From a virus, in the IMG/VR virus record IMGVR_UViG_3300013297_000172, positions 1 to 20,837 of that record: DNA of 20,837 nucleotides; one strand, given 5' to 3'. Below, in pieces: positions 5,819-12,451 of this stretch. Position 1 is the first letter of the stretch; each line of letters opens with the position of its first letter. Position numbers and translations under genes: made by a program. A model generated the notes under the pieces. It worked only from the letters and a program-made list of their open reading frames with translations, did no database searches and had not been told where the DNA came from.

Positions 5819-6126
5819 TGTTTTAGTTGGTTAATGATATTGGTTCTCTCGCTCGACTGGCCCGACTTGAATGCCTTATTGAGGACATCCAGGGCATCAC
5901 CCAACTCATGTAGTCCGCTCTCGCGCTTCAATTCCCAAGCCAAGCTAAACAGAAAATCGAAGTTAGTAATATCTGGCTTGAGCTTGCGCAGTTTCCGCTG
6001 GGCTTCATCATAAGTCAGGAAGCAAACCGGGCAGATTTCATCCTCATAGACTTCGTCAGTACCCTCGTCTGATATCGCTCTCGGAACCAAAGGTACGTTG
6101 TGTATCTCACAGATAGTCGTGGTCAT
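5815..6126 (-). CDS. Small zinc-ribbon-like protein
   Basis: 103 residues. A C6-x2-H9 pair and a C32-x2-C35 pair (CEIH and CPVC) make a plausible zinc-ribbon knuckle at the N-terminus. The rest is helical (about 40-100), with a lysine-rich stretch after the zinc site. It starts 2 bases after the stop of the tiny membrane-protein gene and overlaps the next gene by ATGA. It could be a DNA- or protein-binding early phage factor; no family assigned. Confidence 0.7.
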   Translation of the reverse strand: MTTTICEIHNVPLVPRAISDEGTDEVYEDEICPVCFLTYDEAQRKLRKLKPDITNFDFLFSLAWELKRESGLHELGDALDVLNKAFKSGQSSERTNIINQLKQ

Positions 6127-6128
6127 TG

Positions 6129-6233
6129 TTAATACAGGAAATTAATGTAAATCAGGGCAAGGCAGGTGACGACCACACCTATTGCCAACACGGTCGTTGC
6201 GACCGGGAAGATATCAAAGGGAGATTCTTTCAT
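6129..6233 (-). CDS. Tiny membrane protein (34 aa)
   Basis: 34 residues: MKESPFDIFP followed by one hydrophobic helix covering about 10-33 (VATTVLAIGVVVTCLALIY). The ATG at 6233 is inside the 3' end of the HTH gene (20-base overlap) and the stop is 2 bases before the zinc-ribbon start, tight operon spacing that supports it. No clear SD, so translation is probably coupled. No family recognised; a holin-like or accessory role is possible. Confidence 0.6.
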   Translation of the reverse strand: MKESPFDIFPVATTVLAIGVVVTCLALIYINFLY

Positions 6234-6429
6234 TGGTTTGAGAGTTAATGATTTGATAAACGTACGTTCTCGAAGCTTTAACTTTCTTACTGATTCCTAG
6301 CTTAGACCATCGCTTGCCAGTCTTCGGGTTAGTCTTTCCCCAGAGGGAAATGATTTGGTTCTTCTTTTTCACATGATTTGGTTTCCGCTCCGAATGGAGC
6401 ATTACTAGTTGGTACTCTAAGTATGACAT
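6214..6429 (-). CDS. Small helix-turn-helix DNA-binding protein
   Basis: 71 residues from the ATG at 6429; a GTG at 6435 would add two. A helix-turn-helix fits residues about 41-61: WSKLGISKKVKASRTYVYQI, with the usual pattern of a first helix, turn and recognition helix RTYVYQII. A basic segment HVKKKNQIISLWGKTNPKTG precedes it. First gene of the minus-strand operon, and divergent from a plus-strand pair that encodes an HEXXH peptidase. The layout recalls repressor/anti-repressor control, so it is a candidate regulator of the element. No SD seen. Confidence 0.6.
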   Translation of the reverse strand: MSYLEYQLVMLHSERKPNHVKKKNQIISLWGKTNPKTGKRWSKLGISKKVKASRTYVYQIINSQTNERISL

Positions 6430-6497
6430 GTACACTGCAACTGTAAAGTAGCACTCTGTGGATAACCGTCTTTTCTCTCTTAACTAAGCCAAAAGAA

Positions 6498-6662
6498 ATG
6501 CCCAAGAAAAGAAGTCGAACCCAAGAACACTTGGAGGCACAAGTCCTCCATGAGCATAGCGGAGTTATTGATATGAAAAAGCTTTGGAAGAAGGAAGAGG
6601 ATAAGGAGCTGGACCCTAACCTAGTTAAGACTTTGGTCAATGCGAATCCCCAAGAAGCTTAA
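6498..6662 (+). CDS. Small basic hypothetical protein
   Basis: 54 residues, not in a recognised family: a basic N-terminus (MPKKRSRTQEHLEAQ) followed by a charged helix (MKKLWKKEEDKELDPNLVKTL). No SD. Its 3' end overlaps the peptidase gene start at 6640 by 23 bases, in another frame, so they are probably co-translated. It starts 68 bases from the divergent HTH gene, so the promoters of both operons must lie in that gap. Confidence 0.55.
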   Translation: MPKKRSRTQEHLEAQVLHEHSGVIDMKKLWKKEEDKELDPNLVKTLVNANPQEA

Positions 6663-6906
6663 GATTGGAGCGCACCAGTACGATATCGTTTTAACGAAGG
6701 ATGTGTTTGAAGGCGCAACTTGCGGGATTCAGTTACGAAAAGAAGGAAAGTTGGTGGTCAACGCAGACCTTCCAAAGACCCATCAAGGCGCAACGCTTTT
6801 TCATGAAATACTTCACGCACTTAACTCCGAGCTAGACCACACGCTCTTAGATAGTTTGGCCGAACAGCTCTACGAAGTCTTTGAAAGTAATAGTCTACTT
6901 CATTAA
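6640..6906 (+). CDS. HEXXH zinc metallopeptidase (ImmA/SprT-like phage type)
   Basis: 88 residues. The zinc-binding motif HEILH (55-59) is followed by ALNSELDHTLLDSLAEQLYEV, where E75 or a nearby glutamate could be the third ligand. The N-terminal half is beta-rich (KLKIGAHQYDIVLT; GKLVVNADLP), as in small phage-encoded peptidases. ImmA-type peptidases cleave phage or ICE repressors after DNA damage; other small phage members have unknown targets. The divergent HTH gene is a plausible partner. Its 3' end overlaps the convergent membrane-protein gene by 12 bases. Confidence 0.75.
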   Translation: MRIPKKLKIGAHQYDIVLTKDVFEGATCGIQLRKEGKLVVNADLPKTHQGATLFHEILHALNSELDHTLLDSLAEQLYEVFESNSLLH

Positions 6907-7092
6907 GACGTGATAAGCATGCTGAATCAGCAGTATCAGAATTAGCAAATAGACTGCCAGCTCTTTGCACTCCCAAACTAATTCTTTGCCTCTCCTCGCA
7001 ATATGTAGAGCGCAGTCGAAGTAGTAATCGATTTGTGGATGTTTTCTCCGTTCAACGGAGATTAGGGGACGAGATTGAAGTTCAGCAGACAC
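6895..7092 (-). CDS. Small C-terminally anchored membrane protein
   Basis: 65 residues from GTG. GGAAGG ends 7 bases upstream, which sets the start. Residues 1-44 are polar and contain two cysteines (DCALHIARRGKELVWEC). Residues about 45-60 are a hydrophobic helix (ELAVYLLILILLIQHAY), leaving only a few residues at the C-terminus: a tail-anchor layout. No family recognised. It converges with and overlaps the peptidase gene by 12 bases. The leader at 7091-7198 can fold into a pseudoknot covering SD and start codon, which supports the gene being real and translationally controlled. Confidence 0.55.
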   Translation of the reverse strand: MSAELQSRPLISVERRKHPQIDYYFDCALHIARRGKELVWECKELAVYLLILILLIQHAYHVLMK

Positions 7093-7198
7093 GCATACAC
7101 CTTCCGGGCCTGCTTAGTTTCATCTGACGCGGTGTATACGCAAGAGGATTATTGCTTCTGTGCTAATGCACGCGTTTGCAGACCCAAAGCGTCAGATG
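7091..7198 (-). promoter_or_regulatory. Pseudoknot leader over SD and start codon
   Basis: On the minus-strand RNA, CATCTGACGC (7198-7189) pairs perfectly with GCGTCAGATG (7130-7121), 10 bp. Its loop contains a GTGC-ATTA-GCAC hairpin (7171-7160) and, contiguous with the 3' strand, GCGTATACACC (7141-7131). That segment pairs with GGTGTATGCGT (7101-7091): 11 bp with two G.U. The second strand covers the last GG of the SD and the first bases of the GTG start. The two stems cross, so they form a pseudoknot if simultaneous. The G.U pairs would be mismatches in the opposite transcript, pointing to minus-strand RNA. Regulation is inference. Confidence 0.5.
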
Positions 7199-7200
7199 CC

Positions 7201-7255
7201 GGCAATTGCCTTTCAAACCGTCACTACCGCGCACTAATTTATCCGTAATAACGGA
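7201..7255. repeat. Palindrome and small hairpin in intergenic gap
   Basis: GGCAATTGCC (7201-7210) is a perfect palindrome just upstream, on the minus strand, of the pseudoknot leader, and could be an operator. TCCGT-AATA-ACGGA (7242-7255) is a 5-bp hairpin in A/T-rich sequence and may be a weak terminator for the minus-strand gene ending at 7372. The rest of 7199-7371 shows nothing coding. Confidence 0.35.
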
Positions 7256-7371
7256 AAAATCGAGAAAATAGTGACCATCAGGAGCTTAATCCCACTTTTC
7301 TAAAAATGTCAATGAATTTTGATATCAACTTCCACCTATAAATTCTCACTTCCCGGCTGCTTAAATCTAAT

Positions 7372-7566
7372 TCAAGTCTTGGAATCGCTTTGGTCTAAGA
7401 GCTGAGGTGGTTCAGCAGGTAAAGGCTTCCGCCATTCGAACCTAATACGCCTAATGGCCCGAACCCAGATAACTCCGGTTTTTCCGATGCCTTTACCCAG
7501 ACCTTGAAGAATAAGAAGAAGTAGGCTGAAGGTGGAAAGGCCAGCCAAGGCCTCTATGACGGACAT
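7372..7566 (-). CDS. Small N-terminally anchored membrane protein
   Basis: 64 residues from ATG, with AAGGAG 6 bases upstream, an excellent SD. Residues about 5-24 are a hydrophobic helix (EALAGLSTFSLLLLILQGLG), then a glycine-rich turn, a basic segment (RAIRRIRFEWRKPLPAEPP) and a polar tail that should be cytoplasmic. No family recognised; size and charge pattern would fit a holin- or antiholin-like protein, unproven. It is divergent from the small terminase gene, and its leader (7573-7680) holds the most elaborate structured element of the window. Confidence 0.65.
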   Translation of the reverse strand: MSVIEALAGLSTFSLLLLILQGLGKGIGKTGVIWVRAIRRIRFEWRKPLPAEPPQLLDQSDSKT

Positions 7567-7572
7567 AGACCA

Positions 7573-7680
7573 CTCCTTGGGAATCCGCCAATACGGTTTA
7601 AGCGACGAGTGTGTCTAGCGGGGAACCTTTTACAACCGGCCTCTAAGGGCCCTAGACGCGGATTCCTACTCGCTCAAACC
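7573..7680 (-). promoter_or_regulatory. Pseudoknotted structured leader (riboswitch-like)
   Basis: On the minus-strand RNA in order: GGTTTGAGCGA (7680-7670) pairs with TCGCTTAAACC (7605-7595), 11 bp with one G.U. GGAATCCGC (7666-7658) pairs perfectly with GCGGATTCC (7588-7580). GTCTAG (7657-7652) pairs with CTAGAC (7618-7613). GGCC (7651-7648) pairs with GGCC (7641-7638). The second, third and fourth helices abut on their 5' strand without gaps, ideal for stacking. The second crosses the first, making a pseudoknot, and its 3' strand ends 1 base before the SD AAGGAG (7578-7573). The wobble pair is a mismatch in the plus-strand transcript. Alternative: a terminase recognition (pac or cos) site beside the small terminase gene. 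Confidence 0.55.
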
Positions 7681-7767
7681 TGGGCAAACTGAGTTGCTAA
7701 ATAAATTATATTCCCAACCCTTTTTAGAAGACAAGCTTTATTTAAGTCTGAAATCGATTTTTAATGT

Positions 7768-7992
7768 ATGCCCTCAGGCCGAAAATCCCTCAAAGAAGAA
7801 TTACAAATCAAACAACGGTACGCAGACCTCACTGAACCGTATTTCAAAGTTCTCAAGAAGCATTTAGACAGTGGAAACGTGGTGAATGAGAAGTGGGCTG
7901 TCGAACAGCTTACGAAAGCGTATACCAGGATGATTCCGCAGGATGTAAAGACAGACCTGACAGGAGAATTGAGTATTAAGTGGCAGTCCTAA
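7768..7992 (+). CDS. Terminase small subunit (probable)
   Basis: 74 residues, short for the family. A basic N-terminus (MPSGRKSLKEELQIKQRY) precedes helices, including NEKWAVEQLTKAYTRMIP, a pattern often seen in small phage terminase subunits. The strongest evidence is context: its stop codon is immediately followed by the ATG of the large terminase. Small subunits recognise the packaging site and load the large subunit on DNA. No SD seen. The structured region at 7580-7680 just upstream could be its binding site. Confidence 0.6.
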   Translation: MPSGRKSLKEELQIKQRYADLTEPYFKVLKKHLDSGNVVNEKWAVEQLTKAYTRMIPQDVKTDLTGELSIKWQS

Positions 7993-9267
7993 ATGGTCGT
8001 TATCCCTTACTCACCGAGGGAATGGGCCAACCAATTACACTCCACTACTAAACGTTGGATAGTCCTTGTCCTTCACCGTAGAGCAGGGAAGACAGTAGCA
8101 GTCCTCAATCACCTTCAACGCGACGCGCTCAAAACTCCAAACTCTCGCTTCGCTTATATCGCTCCCTTTTACAAACAAGCAAAGAATATCGCTTGGGATT
8201 TACTCAAGCTTTACGCTCGCCCAATACCAGGAATTCAATTCAATGAATCAGAACTCTCAGTCAGATATCCCAATGGCTCTAAGCTCCAACTTTATGGCGC
8301 GGACAATCCAGATTCTCTTCGTGGTATTGCTCTTTGGGGTGTCGCTTTCGATGAATACTCCCAGCAGCCCAGCAACATATTTACTGAAATCATACGTCCT
8401 GCTCTCGCTGACCATTCTGGTTACGCTATATGGATTGGTACTCCTAAGGGCAAGAATGAACTCTACCGCCTCCACCAGACAGGACTAACAGATGAGAAAT
8501 GGCTCTCAATGCTCCTCACAGCCGAAGATACAAACCTAATTCCGCATGCAGAACTCGAGGACGCTAAGAAACTGATGAGTGAGGATGAATACAACCAAGA
8601 ATTCATGTGTTCATTCGAAGCCTCAGTGAAGGGCGCCTACTACGCCACCGAACTGGTAAAGGCCAGGAAAGAGAACCGCATCAAGACAGTTCCTTACGAC
8701 CCTATTCTAAAAGTTCATACAGTTTGGGATTTGGGAGTAGGCCAGAAACTAGCCATTGGGTTTTATCAAGGCACGATGGCCGAAAGGAGAATGGTTGATT
8801 ACTGGGAAGGCGCTAACCATGACGGCATTCCCCAGGCTATCAAAGCACTTGAAAACAAAGAATACATTTATGGCAAGCACTTCCTGCCTCATGACGCCAA
8901 AGCTACCGATATCGCAACAGGCAAGACTCGACTTCAATTAGTCAAAGACCTCAAACCAACATGGACGTTTGAAGTAGTACCGATGATTTCAGTTGATGAC
9001 GGTATTCAGAGAGGCAAGCTTTTCTTCAACAAACTTTGGATAGACGAGCAGAAGTGTCAAACGTTCCTAGATTACATTTCCCAGTACCGCCAAGAGTGGG
9101 ATGACAATAAAGGAATGTTCAAAGAGAAGCCTGAGCATGACTTCACTTCACACGCCGCTGATGTTCACAGATATGCAGCAATCGTTGAAGACCTAATGAC
9201 TAACGAGATGCAAAAGACTTATGTGCAGCCAGCTTGGGAGTCAGAAACTAATTACTTTACTGCTTAG
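7993..9267 (+). CDS. terL: Terminase large subunit
   Basis: 424 residues, usual length for a packaging motor. Walker A is LHRRAGKT (27-34), Walker B is ALWGVAFDEYSQ with D120-E121, and a coupling motif WIGTPKGK follows. The C-terminal RNase H-like nuclease has three acids in the expected places: D246 (HTVWDLGVG), D301 (LPHDAK) and D390 (HAADVHRY). It pumps DNA into the prohead and cuts it, docking on the portal. It begins directly after the small subunit stop. Its last 11 bases overlap the 3' end of an antisense gene, which is unusual inside a virion operon. Confidence 0.95.
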   Translation: MVVIPYSPREWANQLHSTTKRWIVLVLHRRAGKTVAVLNHLQRDALKTPNSRFAYIAPFYKQAKNIAWDLLKLYARPIPGIQFNESELSVRYPNGSKLQLYGADNPDSLRGIALWGVAFDEYSQQPSNIFTEIIRPALADHSGYAIWIGTPKGKNELYRLHQTGLTDEKWLSMLLTAEDTNLIPHAELEDAKKLMSEDEYNQEFMCSFEASVKGAYYATELVKARKENRIKTVPYDPILKVHTVWDLGVGQKLAIGFYQGTMAERRMVDYWEGANHDGIPQAIKALENKEYIYGKHFLPHDAKATDIATGKTRLQLVKDLKPTWTFEVVPMISVDDGIQRGKLFFNKLWIDEQKCQTFLDYISQYRQEWDDNKGMFKEKPEHDFTSHAADVHRYAAIVEDLMTNEMQKTYVQPAWESETNYFTA

Positions 9268-9568
9268 TATCAGGCTTCATTCGTCGCTCGATTTCTGCGA
9301 GCAATTCGTTGTCAGAGTTATCTGATGAGGGGTTGAAGGGCATAGTGCCATATTCGATTAGGGTTAATATCTTTGTTGCGCGCTGAATTGCCTTTAGATA
9401 ATCGTTCTTAGTCAAAACAAGGTAAGTCGGGTTCTTCGGCGCTCTTGCAGGCGCTCCAGCTTGCAGCATGTCCAATCTCCTCAGTTCCGACTTAACAGAT
9501 TCAATGATGTCTTTTCTAGTAAGTCCGTGAAGGCTTTCACAAAACTCCTTAAATTCGCTGTTCAACAT
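9257..9568 (-). CDS. Antisense hypothetical protein between terminase and portal
   Basis: 103 residues from the ATG at 9568, chosen because GGAGG lies 9 bases upstream; the TTG at 9574 would be too close. Soluble and helical: MLNSEFKEFCESLHGLTRKD, IIESVKSELRRLDML, NDYLKAIQRATKILTLIEYG and a charged tail ELLAEIERRMK. No family recognised. It tail-overlaps the large terminase by 11 bases, and its start codon is only 19 bases from the portal start, so its promoter must lie inside the portal gene. A cargo (moron) or regulatory gene is likely; its transcription would be antisense to the late operon. Confidence 0.7.
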   Translation of the reverse strand: MLNSEFKEFCESLHGLTRKDIIESVKSELRRLDMLQAGAPARAPKNPTYLVLTKNDYLKAIQRATKILTLIEYGTMPFNPSSDNSDNELLAEIERRMKPDTKQ

Positions 9569-9587
9569 TTTCAATATCCTCCGCTAA

Positions 9588-11561
9588 ATGACCGAGACCG
9601 AACAAATAGTTAATCAAGTCAGAGCCGAATACAAGGCTGGTTTAGATTACCGCCACCAACGAGAAGCCGCTTGGAAGTTGGCCGAGGACCAGTATTTCAA
9701 TAAGCAGGTTAAAAGCCTTAAGCAACGCTATAACGTTCCTGTTCCGACCGTCCCCGGTTTTGTTGAAACCTTACTTTCCAAGATTGACGACCCGCCGACC
9801 TTAAAATACGAGGAAGCAGAAGACGCAGATTACAAGGCTGTCCAGAAGGCCAATGCCTTTCGTGAAGTCGAATCAAAGAAAGAAGATTATGACTGGGATA
9901 TGCTCGACCTCGACGGCAAGAAGCAAGCGATTCTGTATGGCCGCGCTATCGCAAAGTTCTTTTCACAATCCAAGCCTGAATACAAATCTAACCTAGAGCT
10001 AGTTGATGTCTACGACTTCATTGCTGACCCAATAGGCGGAGGCAATTTAGAAAAGCATCGCTTTGTGATGAATGACAACCTGTTTAAGTCGAAAGAAGAC
10101 TTGAAGCAGGGAGTGGAGAATTTAGGTTACGACGCCTCAGCAGTTGAAAAAATCATCAACTCCACCAGCCAGGACAAGATTGTTGACAACGACAACCAGT
10201 ACAAGAGTAAGCAGTCGAGAATGATGGCTCTCGGAATTGACGGCATTACCTTCAATTACGCCGGCCAAGCTCTCTACAAGTTTGTTGAAGCTGGTACGAC
10301 TTGGAATGGTGTTCGTTACTACGTTCTTTTCAATAATGAATTAGGTGTCGCAGTTAAATGCATTCCCTTAAAAAAGGTTTTCAAATCTAACCTATGGTGG
10401 TTTTCCTCGTGGGCCACACACCGGGATACGTTTAATTTCTGGTCCAAAGCACCTGTTGATGACATCGTTCCCTTGGCTGAAATGATTCGAGTCTTGGTTA
10501 ACCAGGAACTCGACAACCGCCAAAAGAAAAATTGGGGTCAAAGAGCATACGACCCTGATATGTTTCCCAATCCCGCTGAATTGCAGTGGCGGCCTGATGG
10601 CCTAGTGGCTGTTAAGAGCGGGTCGACAGTCACCCGAAGCATTGAACAAGGCGTCTATCAGTTTGAGACACCCGAGTTAAACGGAACGATAAACCTTGTT
10701 CAATACATTGATAATGTCATTGGTCAGAAGAGCGGAGTAACAGCAGATACGCAAGGCCAGAGTGACGAAGACAAGGTAGGCATTTATTACGGCAACCTTC
10801 AGCAAGTCGCCGACCGTTTAGGCCTATATAACAAGAGCTACAAGAAATTCTGGCAAGCTATCGGCCGTAGGTATGTTTGGGGACTGTTTGAACACTTACG
10901 CAGCCCAATGGCCGTCAGGATTATCGGTGAAGAAGGCGCTGAATGGGACGAGATTAAAAGAATCGAAATCAACCCCGATTGGAATATCAAAGTTGAAGGC
11001 GGTAATGCAGAACTCGCAGCCGATGAAATCAAGAAGAAGCGTCTTCAAGATATTATGGCCCAGCTACTACCTGATGAGTTGGCAATATTAAGCCCCCGGT
11101 GGAGAGCAGAGCAGAAACTCCGCGCCATCGGTGTAGAGGAAGACGACATTCGTATGGCATTCGACATTCAGAACGAAGGCAACCGGGAAATCCTGGCTGA
11201 AGCTTCACAGCTTATCCAAGACTGTCTCGCAGGTAAGCCTTACAAGTTGAACAGAGGTGCTAACACGGCATTCATTCAGAAGATTATCGATTACGCTACC
11301 GACACTGACTTACCGGACCAGGAATACATGAAGCTCATGCAGATTGCTGAGGAGCACTTACCTATCGCAGAAGAGAATATGGCTCGTAAGGCAGTACAGA
11401 TGATGGCCCAGCAAGGCACGATGCCGGGACCAGAAGCCCTTCCCGCACCGAGCGAACAGCTCTACGGCTCACCAGACGCAACAGGAGCCACGGAGACGGC
11501 TCCAAATACCCCAGCGGGTACTCAGAGCCAGTCCCAGCAGCTTACTCCGCAGGTCGTCTAA
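9588..11561 (+). CDS. Portal protein
   Basis: 657 residues, in the range of P22-like portals. It lies directly after the terminase and before scaffold and coat genes. Its N-terminus is helical (AEYKAGLDYRHQREAAWKLA). Typical portal segments include VPTVPGFVETLLSKIDDPP (about 52-70), LVDVYDFIADPIGGGN (about 144-159) and the late helical crown with EYMKLMQIAEEHLPIAEENM. The tail is rich in P, Q, S and T (about 615-657). It forms the ring at one capsid vertex through which DNA enters. No SD precedes the ATG. The end overlaps an antisense small membrane-protein gene. Confidence 0.85.
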   Translation: MTETEQIVNQVRAEYKAGLDYRHQREAAWKLAEDQYFNKQVKSLKQRYNVPVPTVPGFVETLLSKIDDPPTLKYEEAEDADYKAVQKANAFREVESKKEDYDWDMLDLDGKKQAILYGRAIAKFFSQSKPEYKSNLELVDVYDFIADPIGGGNLEKHRFVMNDNLFKSKEDLKQGVENLGYDASAVEKIINSTSQDKIVDNDNQYKSKQSRMMALGIDGITFNYAGQALYKFVEAGTTWNGVRYYVLFNNELGVAVKCIPLKKVFKSNLWWFSSWATHRDTFNFWSKAPVDDIVPLAEMIRVLVNQELDNRQKKNWGQRAYDPDMFPNPAELQWRPDGLVAVKSGSTVTRSIEQGVYQFETPELNGTINLVQYIDNVIGQKSGVTADTQGQSDEDKVGIYYGNLQQVADRLGLYNKSYKKFWQAIGRRYVWGLFEHLRSPMAVRIIGEEGAEWDEIKRIEINPDWNIKVEGGNAELAADEIKKKRLQDIMAQLLPDELAILSPRWRAEQKLRAIGVEEDDIRMAFDIQNEGNREILAEASQLIQDCLAGKPYKLNRGANTAFIQKIIDYATDTDLPDQEYMKLMQIAEEHLPIAEENMARKAVQMMAQQGTMPGPEALPAPSEQLYGSPDATGATETAPNTPAGTQSQSQQLTPQVV

Positions 11562-11677
11562 AACGGCCATTCAGCGCGAAGCACTTTTACAGCAGCGAAA
11601 ACGAACAGCAAGATAAGAAATATCTCAATGAGACCCCTTTCTATCTGGCCGTACGTCACACGCCCACGAACAGGCAT
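11558..11677 (-). CDS. Antisense small membrane protein (39 aa)
   Basis: 39 residues: a basic N-terminus (MPVRGRVTYGQIERG), a hydrophobic helix at about 16-33 (LIEIFLILLFVFAAVKVL) and the end RAEWPF. AAGGAGG lies 6 bases before the ATG, the strongest SD in the window. It overlaps the portal stop codon tail to tail. The SD is half of a GAAA-capped hairpin, so translation is probably gated. A holin-like, exclusion or toxin-like role is possible; no family recognised. Shortness is the main doubt; the SD, helix and leader structure argue for a real gene. Confidence 0.55.
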   Translation of the reverse strand: MPVRGRVTYGQIERGLIEIFLILLFVFAAVKVLRAEWPF

Positions 11678-11679
11678 AC

Positions 11680-11742
11680 GCAACCTCCTTTTTCAAGGAG
11701 TCGGTAATGCGGCCGTTACGTCTTTGTGTCTTAGCGGGTTGC
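11680..11742 (-). promoter_or_regulatory. SD-masking hairpin and outer stem
   Basis: On the minus-strand RNA, CTCCTT (11700-11695), GAAA loop, AAGGAG (11690-11685) is a perfect 6-bp hairpin with a stable GNRA tetraloop that buries the SD. An outer stem GCAACC (11742-11737) with GGTTGC (11685-11680) shares one base with the inner hairpin and encloses it plus a small GTAA...TTAC hairpin. Upstream, GGCTC/GAGCC (11789-11753) with inner AGGC/GCCT adds further structure. Opening would be needed for translation of the gene at 11677. Confidence 0.5.
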
Positions 11743-11874
11743 CTGGGACTGTGGCTCTTGGTTTGAGGCTAATGGCCTAATAATGAGCCCTGGGTGTCAA
11801 CGGCATCTGTGCTTAAGAAGATGACTTTGTTAGCGCACCGACTCGTATTCAGTTGTAAATATATTTTACTCCCA

Positions 11875-12222
11875 ATGATTGAATTAGACCAACTTAAAAA
11901 GATAGTTTTCGAACTCGATTACGACCCGGAAAGTAGGCATGAAGTTTTAGAGCTGGAGGCGAAGTTAGCCAAAGCAGCTCAGGCTGAAAATATCGCCGCA
12001 CTTCCAACCATCGCAGACTTTATCGAATACCTTACCTTCCAGAAAGAAGCCGCTGAACACCTGTTGAAAACTGATAGGACGATGACCGATAGGGAACGCG
12101 ACAAGATGTTCGAGCGCATCGACCTTACTACCCGCTTCATCTCTCTTTTTAACGGCCAGGAACGGCAAGCAGTTGAACAAGAAATTAAAGACGCCTTCGA
12201 TGTTGCAAGCACTCATCAATAA
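11875..12222 (+). CDS. Hypothetical helical protein
   Basis: 115 residues from the ATG at 11875; a GTG at 11794 would add 27 residues of unlikely composition. A -10-like TATATT (11860-11865) ends 9 bases before the ATG and no SD is present, so this may be a second leaderless gene. Acidic and helical throughout (HEVLELEAKLAKAAQAENIA; EQEIKDAFDVASTHQ). No family recognised. It opens a run of four overlapping small genes between portal and scaffold. Confidence 0.65.
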   Translation: MIELDQLKKIVFELDYDPESRHEVLELEAKLAKAAQAENIAALPTIADFIEYLTFQKEAAEHLLKTDRTMTDRERDKMFERIDLTTRFISLFNGQERQAVEQEIKDAFDVASTHQ

Positions 12223-12451
12223 AGCGAAAGAGTGGCGCATGAAGCGCAATACCGTAGTAATCGTGGCGGATATTAAAACAGGAAAAATACTGGTCAGTTA
12301 TAAGGGTAAAACGGCAAGCGGTAGTTTTGAAGACAATACCCTACGCAACATGGTCACAGGCGTAAGGTTTGAAAAATCAATGACCAACTTTTTAATAGCC
12401 ATATCACAATTAACCAAACAAGTATGCCAAGAAAACCCAAGGCTGAAGTAG
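12200..12451 (+). CDS. Small hypothetical protein
   Basis: 83 residues from the ATG at 12200; an internal ATG at 12239 is an alternative. A short amphipathic helix (LQALINKAKEWRMKR) precedes a beta-rich stretch (NTVVIVADIKTGKILVSYKG) and a C-terminal helix (SMTNFLIAISQLTKQ). It overlaps both neighbours (23 and 28 bases), typical of tightly packed phage genes. No family recognised. Confidence 0.5.
   Translation: MLQALINKAKEWRMKRNTVVIVADIKTGKILVSYKGKTASGSFEDNTLRNMVTGVRFEKSMTNFLIAISQLTKQVCQENPRLK

Noticed and set aside
6329-6640. Minus-strand 103-residue open frame
   Set aside because: A shadow of the plus-strand gene at 6498-6662 and of the HTH gene; low-complexity serine and leucine runs.
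7573-7680. HDV-like self-cleaving ribozyme
   Set aside because: The order of crossing helices matches the HDV topology, but the first helix is 11 bp instead of 7, the linker before the last strand is only 6 nt with no fourth helix and no catalytic cytosine, and 7 nt separate helices that should abut.
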